The notes: generated by a model from the letters alone, not told the origin. Positions 40,031 to 51,535 are shown, counted from the first letter of the stretch. The stretch: 64,000 nucleotides of DNA from Kluyveromyces lactis (GCF_000002515.2 NC_006042.1:1612001-1676000); one strand, 5' to 3'. Numbers and translations: made by a program.

Positions 40031-42613
40031 TTAGAAACCATCGAATAATGATGGGTCTTTGTCGTAAAGAGACAGTACGTTGAGTACCTCCTTTGCATTA
40101 TAAGCAGTCATTGTCATAATCATTTTACTGTACGTTTTCAGGTTTGATGGAGGTGATAATTTTACATGGGCAGACCAGCTTGAGTTTTGCACAGTGTTGC
40201 TATGATACTGCTGGAGTTCCTCTTTAGAAGAGTTGAGGTAAGATGTAAGAGAAAGTTCTAGTTTACCCAGGTTGAATAATTCGATTAAATTCCTTGCCAT
40301 TCCAACCGTTCTTGGTCGATAAATGTCTATGTCGGCACAATTCACAACATCTTTCAAGATGGAGAACAGTTTTAGAAGGATCTCTCTGACAAGTGCTGCT
40401 AGCTCTGGATCTCTACAATTCAGCTTGAAATACAGAAATCTTATTATTAGTCCAAATAATACAGCCAATGTTCTGTTAGTTACCAGACAAATAACGTGGG
40501 AAACGACGAACTTCGAAGGTGTTTTCATTAGCCTTAGACTTTGCAAACCCATTACAAAGGACTTGGCTATTTCCACTGCTGCAGTCAATGTGAAGAACAA
40601 ATGACTCCAGAATAGTGGAGACTGTGTTCTCTCAAAGTGGAAGAACAATAGTGACTGGTTCGATAATTTTTTGACTTTGAAGAAATAGCCCCACTTGAAT
40701 TTATTGAAGTCATTGAATATGGAGATATTTATTGGCACACCTGGTAGAATTTCAATTTCTTGTTCCTGCTCAATGGAGAATTCGTACGAAGGTTGTGTCA
40801 ATTTAAACAAGTTGAGTCCATTATTCTCATTGATCTTGAACTGTATAAACTGTTCATCGTCCAATGTGCGCTCCATATTTCTGTTACTGATGATTAGCTT
40901 AAACAATTGATAACCTTTTTTCAAAATGTGCTTAATCTCTAAATTGTGTTTCCCTATATCATCTAAAGATATGATTTCTTCCAAAGTCTGTGAATCATCC
41001 AACAAATGGGCATCATCATAAAACACAGAATTGTCAAATTGATCATGCACTGCACCACATAAAAGCATATAGTGCAGGTTGTTCCAACAAACAAGCATCC
41101 ACATGTTCGAATCTTCATCTCTGATTGCTACCCCCATATCATTGATCATCTTACAAAGTTCACCATCACTCCATCCGAAAACCGAATACATATCATCGTG
41201 ATCTTCTAATAATAGCATCAACCTGAACAGGATAAGCGTTTGTACTTGAAGCTGTTCGTTATCCTTTAAGAAATGGATGCAATGCGATAAGCATTTAAGG
41301 TGTTGATCTTCGATCGGATATTGTAAACACCATTTAAAAGACGCATGATTAGGTTCGAACTTCGTAAAATACGAGAATAACGATAGGTAACCTAATCTTA
41401 GTGCCATCATTAAAGTTGTAAGGAACTTCAGACTAGTTTGTAAATCGTAATAGTATTGCCTTTGTTCGATAATCATCTGGTATAGTTGTTCAAACTCATT
41501 GACGTCTAAAATTGGATATGGGCCATGAACATTGGTATAGAAATGTGATAAGATGGTTCTCATCTTATCTTGTGGAGGCAAAAGGCTGAGCATATCATCG
41601 ATGAGTTTAGTTGGGCTGTCAGATCTTTCATTTCTTATCTTATCTACGATTCCTTCAACCGATAACGGTTGCAAAGCATTGCTTGCCTCTAATATGCAAC
41701 TGAACCAAAGTGACGAATTTGCTGGATCAAGTTTGATGAGTTTTGATCCAGTTAAGATTTGGGATACAAGGAAATAATGGTAGAAGGGATCTTTGATGAC
41801 ATAAGAATAAAACTCGTTGGTGGTTTCAAATCTAGCTCTAAGATCATATTCTGCAAAAGAGGTATGTACAAATTCTGGGTCATTTTCATGAACCTTATGA
41901 GTTTGTTCATATCGCAAGTTATCAGTGTTACCGTTTTCATCACCATTAATATTATTATTATTGTTATTATTATTGTTGTTGTGATGGTTCTGATGCTGCT
42001 GATGGTGTTGATTTTGGTACCCGTGATGAGATAATAAGGGATGGCGAGACATGTTTGAAATGTTACCTGGAGATGAAAAGGATGCGCTAACGGAAGGTAG
42101 CGGCGCTGAGCTTGAAGACATAGCTGATGACGTAGCAGAATCTGGCCCTGATCCTGGAGATTGCGAAGATATTTGAGTCGCGAGAGGTAAACTCTGACCA
42201 AGTGAAACACTCATATTCAAACCAACGTCCATTGGGCCACCAGATGGTACTGCGCTAGACGTTTGCAAAAAATTGAGATCGAATTGCGATGTGTTTTTTG
42301 GTGTGAAATGAGATACGAGAGGAACATGTGATATACCTGGCAAAGAGGACTCATTCGGTCGTTGCAATTGCCGTTGATGCAATTGTGGAGTTATCACTGA
42401 ACTCCGTACAGAATTTTGTTTCCTATGCAGTTTTTGCTGCCGCTGTGTCTCCGATATCATATCATTCCCAATATCCACCGATTGTTTAATTTTATGTTTT
42501 GGCGGCAGTTCGTAAACACAATCAATCTTATATTTAATACACCTTGCGCAAGTAGGTTTCCCTCTATCACACTTGCGCCGCGTCTTCCTACAGTTCTGAC
42601 ATGAAAAGGACAT
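40031..42613 (-). CDS. Zn2Cys6 fungal transcription factor
   Basis: A protein of 860 residues. The zinc cluster is at the very N-terminus: C5, C8, C15, C22, C25, C32 (C-x2-C-x6-C-x6-C-x2-C-x6-C) followed by a basic linker PPKHKIK. A Gln/Ser/His-rich stretch and an Asn run (about ten, encoded near 41950-41980) come next. From about residue 260 the fungal middle homology region is visible as Leu-rich helices (for example ILSHFYTNVHGPYPILDVNEFEQLY). No coiled-coil dimer helix is obvious. The family binds CGG triplets. I cannot name the S. cerevisiae counterpart. It is divergent from TPO1 across 2.9 kb, so it may control that gene or itself; inference only. Confidence 0.9.
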   Translation of the reverse strand: MSFSCQNCRKTRRKCDRGKPTCARCIKYKIDCVYELPPKHKIKQSVDIGNDMISETQRQQKLHRKQNSVRSSVITPQLHQRQLQRPNESSLPGISHVPLVSHFTPKNTSQFDLNFLQTSSAVPSGGPMDVGLNMSVSLGQSLPLATQISSQSPGSGPDSATSSAMSSSSAPLPSVSASFSSPGNISNMSRHPLLSHHGYQNQHHQQHQNHHNNNNNNNNNNINGDENGNTDNLRYEQTHKVHENDPEFVHTSFAEYDLRARFETTNEFYSYVIKDPFYHYFLVSQILTGSKLIKLDPANSSLWFSCILEASNALQPLSVEGIVDKIRNERSDSPTKLIDDMLSLLPPQDKMRTILSHFYTNVHGPYPILDVNEFEQLYQMIIEQRQYYYDLQTSLKFLTTLMMALRLGYLSLFSYFTKFEPNHASFKWCLQYPIEDQHLKCLSHCIHFLKDNEQLQVQTLILFRLMLLLEDHDDMYSVFGWSDGELCKMINDMGVAIRDEDSNMWMLVCWNNLHYMLLCGAVHDQFDNSVFYDDAHLLDDSQTLEEIISLDDIGKHNLEIKHILKKGYQLFKLIISNRNMERTLDDEQFIQFKINENNGLNLFKLTQPSYEFSIEQEQEIEILPGVPINISIFNDFNKFKWGYFFKVKKLSNQSLLFFHFERTQSPLFWSHLFFTLTAAVEIAKSFVMGLQSLRLMKTPSKFVVSHVICLVTNRTLAVLFGLIIRFLYFKLNCRDPELAALVREILLKLFSILKDVVNCADIDIYRPRTVGMARNLIELFNLGKLELSLTSYLNSSKEELQQYHSNTVQNSSWSAHVKLSPPSNLKTYSKMIMTMTAYNAKEVLNVLSLYDKDPSLFDGF

Positions 42614-43984
42614 CTATTGGTGCTATTACTATTCGTTTTGTAAAACCCACACACAGAAGAGATGAGTCAGGGTTTTAGTTTATAATTAGTTTTGGCTTCC
42701 TTATTTTAAGTTTTATTTTTTTATTTTCTTATTTTTTTTTCCTCACTTGTCTTCCTCTGACTGTCAATCTTAATTCAATCCGGAATTTCTGAGCTGAGAT
42801 TAAGTCTAAAGGTGAAGATGAAGAGAGAGACAAACAAAGATCTAAATATTGAAACTTGGTAGATACGCTCTATGATCGTGTTATTGCACTGGAGAAAGAT
42901 GATGCTGATGAAGAAAAGGAAGAAGATAAAAAGTAGAGACAGGTAGAATCCCAAATGCAAATGTAAATAGAAAATGGAGAAACCTGAATTTGATTCAAAC
43001 AGAGATCCAAAATGAAAATAAAAATACTGGAAGTTTCAATAAAAAAAGCAGTCTAATGCGTGTAGTGATTTCCTTCTCTTTCTCTCTCACCTTCCTATTC
43101 TAACTTTCAGTCTTCGATGCAAGAACAGGATGTATCGAAGAAGAAGTATGGAACTGAACGGTATTACTATTCAAAATATTATATCGCATATATATAAACC
43201 ATGCATACCAAGAACGATCTGGGCTAAATCAAGTCTTTTATGTTTTTTCTTTTCGATCGAACAGATGCGAAGAGTAGAGACAGGATGGCTAATGTCCACT
43301 AGGAAGTGTTCGTATAATTTGGCTGTCCATCTATGACTGATTAACCCTACTATTTTCTACCCATGTTTCTCTGGAGGTCCCTTCTGCTGAATACACATTG
43401 CTGTGTGTAGTCTACGTTCTTTTTGGTTTTCTTTTCTTTTCAGCACCTTGGATTTTTTCACAGTCAAAATCAGGCTTGGTGACATTCCTTATAAGAGACT
43501 TTTCTTTCTTTGACAATATACAAAGGTGGAAAGATATGCACGAAAAAAAGAGGGGCAGTAGTGGGACCAGATTAATGCCACGTAGCTCCAGCGGGCTTAC
43601 ATGTTTCATTTTAATATCTTGTGCTCTTCTAACCAATATATTTGCTCCTTTTCCTGGCCTTGTACATGGCAACCTTCAAGAAAAAAACAGGAAAAGAGGA
43701 ACCTTATATGAAACCTACGCTATTTCCATGGTTGAAGAGAGAAGGCGGGAAAACCAAAATGGAAGTTAAAAAAAAAACGACACTCAATATTTGCTTACTT
43801 TGGACAAAGGCAGAGTTATCTGGTCAAGTTTAAGCGAGTGCAAGAAACGCAATTTTAAGTGCGACAATCAGATGGCATACGGACATCGCTATGATGACTA
43901 CGAGATTCGACTCAACATGTTCAAGAAAGAAAAATAAGAAGGGTCCGTTTCTTTTCTTTTGTTGTGCTTTTATTTTTTTTGGTT

Positions 43985-44015
43985 GGGGGAGGGGGAAGGG
44001 AAAGGGGGGGGGTGG
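43985..44015 (+). other. G-quadruplex-type G tracts
   Basis: Five G runs (5, 5, 3, 9 and 2 long) with spacers of 1-3 bases. At least four runs of three or more with short loops satisfy the usual G4 pattern on the plus strand. Confidence 0.7.
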
Positions 44016-44630
44016 AACCCAGTTTTCCTGGTGATCACATGAAAGCTATATGTATACAGGGTCAGGAACAAACTTTTTTTTTCTGCAAAATACAGCCCTA
44101 CGCGGCAATTCATGCTGATGGTTCCTGGAAATGTGTAAATACTAACAGCGTTGTGCCAGGAATGAGTCATAATCGTAAGAGCAGACCGTTCCCAGCTAAG
44201 CACGTGCAATGCAGGTGAGAACTTTGATCACTTTACTGACCCGTTGCAGTGCAGACCCTGCCAAGCCTGTTCATGTCAGGGTATGTACACGTAATAATAC
44301 CAGAGTATTCTGTGCTCGTTCAAATTCAATTGTAGTAAATAACTGGGTGTCCTAAAAAAGAAATCCAAAACAGCCGAGGGCATGTGTTTTTTTTTTGATC
44401 CAACAGTGGTATCTAGAACTTTTCAGTGTGACATATGCCAGCCCCAATAGAAAAAGGCGTCTCCGATTAATGTAGTCATGTATCCGGGTAACATTGAAAA
44501 TGGAGCTTATATCATCATCTATCTTCGTCTTCTGTGTACTTTGTCCGGGTAACGTTGTGCGGTTGGAAGAAAAACTTGAGCGAACTTGAAATCTTCACAT
44601 AAACGACGGAAGGCGAGGGAACACCTTCAT

Positions 44631-44652
44631 TAGCCGCGTCCCAACGCGGCTA
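44631..44652. promoter_or_regulatory. GC-rich inverted repeat holding CCG-N10-CGG
   Basis: Perfect 9-bp arms (TAGCCGCGT / ACGCGGCTA) around CCCA. CCG at 44634-44636 and CGG at 44647-44649 form an everted zinc-cluster-type half-site pair. It may be the site of a Zn2Cys6 dimer. Confidence 0.45.
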
Positions 44653-44764
44653 GTAGTAATGTTTTCGGTTGGAAATGCTCCTGGTGGTTCAAACTACCTG
44701 GATTTGTGAAAGAGAAGACGGATATACGTATCGGTCCGTCAATTCTCGGGTATAAAAAGTGATC

Positions 44765-44772
44765 TCCACGGA
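44765..44772. promoter_or_regulatory. PDRE-like site TCCACGGA
   Basis: Fits the Pdr1/Pdr3 consensus TCCRYGGA, 784 bp before TPO1, a known Pdr target class in S. cerevisiae. One copy; chance match possible. Confidence 0.45.
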
Positions 44773-45399
44773 TTCCTTTTGTTTTAGAGCTCCGTGCAGC
44801 AGTGAAATTTTTCATATTTCTAAATACGTGCCGACATTGTCCGTCAATTCGGGTGAGGGAGTAAATCCGAGAAATTAGTAATATTTCTTCGTTCCAAATC
44901 TGAGTTAAAAAAAACAGCCATTCGGGGTTAATTTCTGCTCTCCAGCAAGTTAATAACCTAAAGACCTGGGCTACAGGCGTCCTTGCGTTTGGAAGTAATA
45001 TCCACTCAAACTCAATCGTTTCTTATAGTGTAAAAGATATTCTGGCTGTGCCTACTTTGGGCTTCAGTTCGCACACAGCATTGCTCAGTTTGATCCATAG
45101 GAATATTCGGTATAAACAGTTACGTTTCCTAAACGTGATTTGTCTAATACTGCCATAGATTTCATCGTATATCATCCACCGGTCAAGGCTAAAACCCTCT
45201 GACACATATCGCATTTCTAATCAAAACCTTTTTTTTCTGCTGATATCCATGGGGTTTTAACGAGACCTTCTGTGTTGCGCCTTTTTTTTTCAATTTTTCT
45301 ATACTTTCCATGTCTTGCTGTCGAAGATGTCAACAACCGTTTGTTATTATTTGCATTTTTCAATGTCATTACCAAAAAAAGTCAGTGCCTATATTATAC

Positions 45400-45421
45400 A
45401 TATATATATATATATATATAT
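45400..45421. repeat. (AT)11 microsatellite in the TPO1 promoter
   Basis: Eleven AT units flanked by AC and GT, making one 26-bp palindrome, 135 bp before the TPO1 ATG. Confidence 0.9.
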
Positions 45422-45555
45422 GTGCCCGATGAATATTAATTCTTGAAGAGATACGGGGGGGGTTACGGCATGAAGCATTAAGTTTCTAACGTTTCGAGGA
45501 ATTAGAAGGAGACAAGCTCAGGTAAAAAAAGACATCTCCTACCATATATATCATC

Positions 45556-47325
45556 ATGTCAACTAATCTTGACAGTGGTGCTTCAGAGCACGCCGTACAG
45601 GCTCGCGCATCAGGAAATGATAATGTGTCATATAGCAGCTCCACAGCGTCGTCATCAGATGTCGGTGCTGATAGACCGTTCCGCGGTGACGATTTGGAAA
45701 AGGGCCCATCTGGCAGTGGTACTGCTGATAATGACGACGTTGCTCTCAAGTTGGTCAAAACTTTCACGAATCCTGCTTCGGAAACGGAAATTGCTGTTAA
45801 TAGAAGATTGTCTAGAATCTTGACAAGTACAGAAGACGAACCAGATTTGATAGAAGTGGATTACTCTGATGTTCCACCAATGGGAGGTGGTAGACCTTAC
45901 CCTAAAGCTTTGCCCGATAGAGCTCCATATGAAGTTACGTTCGATGGTCCAAATGATCCTCTACATCCTTTCAACTGGCCTTTGAAGAAGAAACTTGTGA
46001 TCTGTATAATGTTGGGTCTTGACTGTATTGCCATCACCATGGGTTCCTCTATCTTTGCATCTGCAGTTACCACTATTTCTGAAATATATGAAGTTGCCAA
46101 CGTCGTTTCTATTCTTGGTATTACTTTATATGTCCTTGGTTTCGCAGCTTCCCCAGTTATTTACGCTCCATTATCGGAATTATATGGTAGACAAGGTGTG
46201 CTATTGATTGCTTCGTTTGGTTTCGCTTTGTTCCAGTTTGCTGTAGCTACTGCAGAAAATTTACAAACTATTTTGATTTGTAGATTTTTCGGTGGTTTTA
46301 TCGGTGCTGCACCATTAGCTGTGGTGCCGGCTTCTTTCTCCGATATGTTTGACAATACACAAAGAGGTACTGCCGTTACTATGTTTGCCTTGGGTGTCTT
46401 CGTCGGTCCAATCTTGGCTCCAGTGTTCGGTTCTTACATTGTGCAATACACCTCTTGGAGATGGACTGAATACGTTACTGGTATTTTTGCTTCTGTCATT
46501 TTTGTCCTGTTATGCTATTTCTTTGAAGAAACTCATCACCCAACTATTTTGGTTAATAAAGCCAAGATGATGAGAAAGAAGACTGGTAATTGGGGTATCC
46601 ACGCAGCTCATGAAGAAGTCGAACTCTCCATCAAAGATGTTTGTCAAAAGACTATCACCAGACCAATCTACATGTTGTTCACTGAACCAATTATTTTCTT
46701 GATTACCGTGTACAACTCTTTCGTTTACGGTATTCTATATTTACTATTGGAAGCCTACCCAATTGTCTTTGTGAAAGGTTATCATTTCTATGCCAACGGT
46801 GAATTGCCATATATTGCTTTGATCATCGGTATGTTCTTTGCAGCTGTTGTCAATATCTACATGGAAAAGGACTATGTTAGAAGGGTTATAGCCAATAGTG
46901 GTAAACCCGTTCCCGAAGCAAGATTATTCCCAATGATGGTTGGTAGTATCATCTTCCCAATCGGTATCCTTTGGTTCTGTTGGACTGGTAACTATCCAAA
47001 TAAGGTCCACTGGATCGTGCCAACCATTGGTGGTTCCTTCATTGGTTACGGTTTAATGGCTATTTTCTTACCATGTTTCAACTATCTAATCGATTCGTAC
47101 TTGTTCTTGGCTGCTTCTGCCATTGCTGGTAACACTTTTATGAGATCTTCTTTCGGTGCTGCATTCCCATTGTTTGCTGGTTTCATGTTCGAAAACATGG
47201 GTACCAACTGGGCTGGTTTGTTGTTGGGTTTGTTCGCCGCTTGTTTGATTCCTGTCCCATTCTTATTCTACAAGTACGGTAGAAGACTAAGGCAAAAATC
47301 CAAGTACGCTTACGACCTACAATAA
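45556..47325 (+). CDS. TPO1: Tpo1-like polyamine/drug:H+ antiporter (MFS DHA1)
   Basis: A protein of 589 residues (S. cerevisiae 586). The long N-terminal tail is Ser-rich with [18 protein letters not shown], then the conserved [16 protein letters not shown] and [17 protein letters not shown]. Twelve membrane segments follow; motifs include [12 protein letters not shown] (loop 2-3), [19 protein letters not shown] (segment 4) and [17 protein letters not shown] (segment 5, motif C). Tpo1 exports spermine, spermidine and several drugs and acids at the plasma membrane. FRA1, TPO1, ISA1 and HSP104 form the YLL029-026 group, here with TPO1 moved outside FRA1. Codon use is fairly biased. Confidence 0.93.
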   Translation: MSTNLDSGASEHAVQARASGNDNVSYSSSTASSSDVGADRPFRGDDLEKGPSGSGTADNDDVALKLVKTFTNPASETEIAVNRRLSRILTSTEDEPDLIEVDYSDVPPMGGGRPYPKALPDRAPYEVTFDGPNDPLHPFNWPLKKKLVICIMLGLDCIAITMGSSIFASAVTTISEIYEVANVVSILGITLYVLGFAASPVIYAPLSELYGRQGVLLIASFGFALFQFAVATAENLQTILICRFFGGFIGAAPLAVVPASFSDMFDNTQRGTAVTMFALGVFVGPILAPVFGSYIVQYTSWRWTEYVTGIFASVIFVLLCYFFEETHHPTILVNKAKMMRKKTGNWGIHAAHEEVELSIKDVCQKTITRPIYMLFTEPIIFLITVYNSFVYGILYLLLEAYPIVFVKGYHFYANGELPYIALIIGMFFAAVVNIYMEKDYVRRVIANSGKPVPEARLFPMMVGSIIFPIGILWFCWTGNYPNKVHWIVPTIGGSFIGYGLMAIFLPCFNYLIDSYLFLAASAIAGNTFMRSSFGAAFPLFAGFMFENMGTNWAGLLLGLFAACLIPVPFLFYKYGRRLRQKSKYAYDLQ

Positions 47326-49366
47326 GCTGAATCTAAACATTCATAATTTTAGCGCCAATGCAACCTACTGATTGTTATTCTTCCAGGACAATGCGACCGT
47401 CGAACTGTGCTTTTTTCCCACGTTATATTTACAGCTTATGTTTAACGGGGTCCTCGAGACGAACAACCAAAGACCGGTTAAGAAATCAGAATCATTAATT
47501 TACAAATGCATGAGATCTATCTCAATTACTGACTATATTCTACTTAATACCCGATAGTCAAGGAAATGTTTTTTCTTTGCTATATCATAAGACACGTAGA
47601 TTTTGTAAAGCACCTTTTCTCATTATAATTTCCTTCGAAACTCTCAATGTTGAAGAAGTCTGGTTTTGGATAAATGCTCTTCATTAACTGAACTGACTTC
47701 GACATATCTTTTGAACTTAATTAGTTCATTCAGAACTCCCCTAAGAACTACAATATTTCGCCGGCTATTTCTGAGCTTATTCAACTCAATCACGGAAGTA
47801 ATACTATTAGTTATTGTGTTCAGACGATCAAGAGTTTTCAATTCATGCATACTGTGGATACTCGGTTGATCAGGCAAGGTATACCCAGGAAATTACGGAC
47901 AGGTGCTGACCTTGTTTATGAGGCGGCATTGACCGGGAAAAAAAACTCTGGTTATTCCAAACCACCAGACTAGTTAAGGTAAGAAGTTTTGTTTGAAATG
48001 TTCTTCAAGATAGTACAACGTAAGTCTTCTACATAGCTTCAATATAAGCTTAATTGTTCTCGAGTCTAACCCTTATTTTTCGGTATTTCCTTGATTAATA
48101 CTTGACTTTAACGAATTTTGTCCTTCTCATGTTTACGTGCCGCATAGCAATATTCTTGCCTAAATGTTAGTGGATACATCTTTGTTCATGCTACCTAGTG
48201 GTAAGTGAAAGAACCAGTACATAGGGAATCCATCTTTTAATTGCAAATTGTGCTGTCAAATAATGGAACATTACATAATCAGTTCATGGACTTGTGATGA
48301 GCTTAGGAATTTTCAAAGAGGATACAACCACTTCCTATAGCGAAAAAGAGCACTCCGATAGGCAAAATTATAGACAGTACACATGCCGACATTTACCGGG
48401 TGTTATGATCGTTCAGTCTCAGACACCAGTTATCACCTCAATTATCACCTTATGGCTAGGTCTTCAGGCTCCAGACGTGCTACTCTTTTTTTTTTTCAAT
48501 CTCCTGCATAACCATTAAGCGACTAGGTTCATGTAGTTTTGTGTTCCCACTTTTGATGTCAAAAAGGAAACTGAAAACGAATTCCCAGCATGCGGTTCGG
48601 AAACAACCTATCATTAATTCAAGAAAAAAATGAAAATAATACTACATAATTTGACAACGACAAGGATAGCTTTTGAGAAGAATATCCCGATCTATAGTTA
48701 GTTAGCTTACTTCTACTAGTCATATGGAAAAATTGTTCCATGTATCTATTTTCTTGCTCGTACTATTGTTCTGCCTAACTAACTTTAAATTGGCAACTTT
48801 CTGTGCTCTCGCCATTCTTGTTTTTTTTTTTTCTTTACCCGTTTTTTAAGAAATTTTAGTTGATTTTGAGACAAAAGAGCATAATTAAAAGAAACAGAAA
48901 CTTGAAATTTGAAAATGCTTTTTATATATATTGATTGCATTTATACAGTATGTATTTGCAAACGAGAGAAAAACTCATACAGAGAAGTAGTTTATCTTTT
49001 TACCTTTGAGATCAAGAACAAAAGTCGATAAAGACAGGAGGCGATAGTTTTGAGAAAGAGATCATTCAGAAAGCGTGCTCGTAATACTTCGGGAATATAG
49101 AAAGGCTATTGATTTTAGTATATCATCCTAGTACCAGTTTTTGGGACTCCTTTTTAACTCACACTGGCTGACTATTACACCAAAGATTGATACAAGTTAG
49201 TGTCGCAGCTTTTATTTGTGTTTATATTATTTTTACTACCTTAAAGTTCTGGGATTTTTTCTCTGGATAAGAGCTTCGTATAATCTTTTAAAGGTAATTA
49301 AGTGGGGCTCAAACTTTTAACAAGGGTATAGTTTTGTTTCGTTGGATATTAAGGCCATCTTTAAGG
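47326..49366. other. Long intergenic region before FRA1
   Basis: 2.0 kb. One small minus-strand frame (47644-47850) deserves mention and is listed separately. A TTCCGAA core occurs near 48594-48600 (minus strand) but lacks the rest of a centromere. Poly-T runs near 48486-48497 and 48820-48832. No RNA gene recognised. Confidence 0.4.
47644..47850 (-). CDS. Possible small helical protein, 68 residues
   Basis: From ATG 47848-47850: MHELKTLDRLNTITNSITS and onwards. Hydrophobic residues follow a heptad-like spacing (LNTI, ITSVIEL, IVVLRGVLNEL) and charged residues fill the rest, as in small helical subunits (for instance DASH complex members), but no family was recognised. The coding call rests on composition only, so it may be chance. 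Confidence 0.25.
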   Translation of the reverse strand: MHELKTLDRLNTITNSITSVIELNKLRNSRRNIVVLRGVLNELIKFKRYVEVSSVNEEHLSKTRLLQH

Positions 49367-51535
49367 ATGTCTACGGTTAATATGAGACCATCTTTGGCCT
49401 CCATTTCAGGTGTCGGTCCTTCTGGTCCAACTACTGCCACAGCTACCAGTTCAAGGAGTTTCAAACCGTGTGCAAATTGTACTTGCAGTTACGGGCAGTT
49501 GTCTAGACAAGGTAGAAGATCATCAGCTTTATTGAAACAAATCAACTTTTCCAGAAGGCATTCTCATTTTGGGAATCCACCTTTAAGTCCTACCAGTGAA
49601 TCCATATATTCAACTGATTCTATTTGTCAGCTCAAAAGTACTGAAACCGCAAAGAGATTGCTTGCCTTAAGGAAGCAAATGGATACACATGATTTGTGCT
49701 GTTACATTATTCCATCAGAGGACGAACATCAGTCTGAATACGTTTCTCAAGCTGACGAAAGACGTGCATTCATTTCTGGGTTTACCGGAAGTGCCGGAGT
49801 TGCCTGTGTAACAAGAGACTTATTGAATTTCAACACAGATAAGCCTGAGGGCGAAGCTATTTTGAGCACTGATGGGCGCTATTTTAACCAAGCCAGTCAA
49901 GAACTGGATTGTAACTGGACTTTAGTAAGGCAGGGAGAAGATCCTATAACTTGGCAACAATGGGCTGTTAACGAGGCACATGAAATGTCGCTTGCTCTTG
50001 GTGGAAAACCAACAAAGATTGGTATCGATCCAAGATTAATCAGTTTTGATCAAGTGAGAATGTTTGAGAAAGTGATCAAGGATAAAACTGAAGGAACTAA
50101 TGCAAAGATTGAATTTGTTGCTGTTGCAGATAATTTGGTGGATAAAATCTGGTGCGAGTTTGAAACCATGCCCGTCAGAGACTTAAATGAATTACTACTA
50201 TTGGATCGCAAATATACTGGAGAATGTTACAAGTCTAAGCGTGAGCGTGTTATGAACAAGATTTCAAAGGACCACAATGGAGCCTCTCATTTGGTAGTTT
50301 TTGCCTTGGACGAAATATGTTGGTTATTAAATCTACGTGGTTCAGACATTGAATACAATCCAGTTTTCTTTGCTTATCTTGTTTTGTCCAACGATGAAAC
50401 GATACTCTTCACTGATAATCCATTTGATGATAAAATTGAAAATTATTTGAGTGAAAATAACATCAAAGTTGAATCATATCAAAATATCTGGTCATTTTTG
50501 TCTGACAAGGCTTCTGCCCTTGCGGAGAAAAAAGAAACAATTCTGATTCCATCCAACTCATCATGGGAAATTGTTCGTAAGTTATATGGTTCTACTATGA
50601 AGCGTGTATCGTCTCCAATCGAAGTTATGAAATCTGTTAAAAATGAGACCGAAATCCAAAATGCTCATTCTGCTCAAGTAAAAGATGCCGTCGCGTTGAT
50701 TCAGTATTTCTCTTGGTTAGAAGATCAACTTGTTAAGCATGAGAAATTAATTGATGAACACAAGGCTTCTCAAAAGTTAACGGAAATCAGAAAGACAGCG
50801 AAACACTACATGGGTAATTCGTTCTGTACCATTTCATCCACTGGATCGAATGCTGCAGTGATTCATTACGAACCACCCGAAGAGAACTCGTCCATGATCG
50901 ATCCAAACAAAATATATCTATGTGATTCAGGAGCACAATTTTTAGAAGGTACGACAGACATCACACGTACGTTACATTTCACGGAGCCGACGCAGGAAGA
51001 GATTGATAACTATACACTAGTATTGAAAGGTAATTTGGCACTTGAACGGTTGGTGGTTCCTGAGGGCACCAGTGGATATAACATCGATGTTATTGCCAGA
51101 CAGTTTTTGTGGCAAGCTGGACTGGATTACAAGCATGGTACAGGTCACGGTGTTGGTTCATTCTTGAATGTTCACGAGGGACCAATCGGAATTGGATACA
51201 AACCACATCTTGTAAATTTCCCCTTGGAAAAGGGAAATATAATCACCAATGAACCAGGTTATTATAAAGATGGTGAATACGGTATCCGAATAGAAAACGA
51301 TCTACTCGTCAAGGAAGCTGAAGGACTACAATTTGGTAAGCGTAAATTTTTGAAGTTCGAGAACCTAACTATGGTACCTTACTGTAAGAAGTTAATCAAC
51401 ACAAGTCTTTTGACGCCAGAGGAGAAATCACAGATTAACGACTATCATACAAGGATATGGTCTTCAATCGTTCCATTCTTGCAACCATCCAGTATTGCAT
51501 TCAAATGGCTCAAGAGAGAAACTAAATCACTATGA
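49367..51535 (+). CDS. FRA1: Fra1, cytosolic Xaa-Pro aminopeptidase-like iron regulator
   Basis: A protein of 722 residues from the ATG at 49367 (S. cerevisiae 749). Creatinase-like N-terminal and middle domains precede the pita-bread peptidase. All five metal ligands of aminopeptidase P are present: D520 and D531 (CDSGAQFLEGTTDIT), H594 (GTGHGVGSF), E629 (NEPGYY) and E643 (GIRIEN). The N-terminus is Ser-rich with a CANCTC motif. In S. cerevisiae Fra1 works with Fra2 and Grx3/4 to signal mitochondrial Fe-S status and hold back Aft1. It lies next to ISA1, a mitochondrial Fe-S factor. Confidence 0.94.
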   Translation: MSTVNMRPSLASISGVGPSGPTTATATSSRSFKPCANCTCSYGQLSRQGRRSSALLKQINFSRRHSHFGNPPLSPTSESIYSTDSICQLKSTETAKRLLALRKQMDTHDLCCYIIPSEDEHQSEYVSQADERRAFISGFTGSAGVACVTRDLLNFNTDKPEGEAILSTDGRYFNQASQELDCNWTLVRQGEDPITWQQWAVNEAHEMSLALGGKPTKIGIDPRLISFDQVRMFEKVIKDKTEGTNAKIEFVAVADNLVDKIWCEFETMPVRDLNELLLLDRKYTGECYKSKRERVMNKISKDHNGASHLVVFALDEICWLLNLRGSDIEYNPVFFAYLVLSNDETILFTDNPFDDKIENYLSENNIKVESYQNIWSFLSDKASALAEKKETILIPSNSSWEIVRKLYGSTMKRVSSPIEVMKSVKNETEIQNAHSAQVKDAVALIQYFSWLEDQLVKHEKLIDEHKASQKLTEIRKTAKHYMGNSFCTISSTGSNAAVIHYEPPEENSSMIDPNKIYLCDSGAQFLEGTTDITRTLHFTEPTQEEIDNYTLVLKGNLALERLVVPEGTSGYNIDVIARQFLWQAGLDYKHGTGHGVGSFLNVHEGPIGIGYKPHLVNFPLEKGNIITNEPGYYKDGEYGIRIENDLLVKEAEGLQFGKRKFLKFENLTMVPYCKKLINTSLLTPEEKSQINDYHTRIWSSIVPFLQPSSIAFKWLKRETKSL

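Larger units (their letters stand above)
42614..45555. other. Long divergent intergenic region, regulator / TPO1
   Basis: 2.9 kb without a supported gene. It contains a G-rich tract (43985-44015), a CACGTG (about 44200-44205), two Reb1-like repeats (44484-44491, 44545-44552), a GC hairpin (44631-44652), a repeated 12-mer (44734-44745, 44839-44850), a PDRE-like site (44765-44772), a TATA-like TATAAAAAG near 44751, and an AT microsatellite (45400-45421). The left half is rich in poly-T and poly-A runs. Confidence 0.6.

Noticed and set aside
48560-48680. Point centromere (TTTCCGAA core on the minus strand)
   Set aside because: The core lacks the flanking AAA/TTT pattern of CDEIII, and there is no RTCACRTG element at the expected distance across an AT-rich block.
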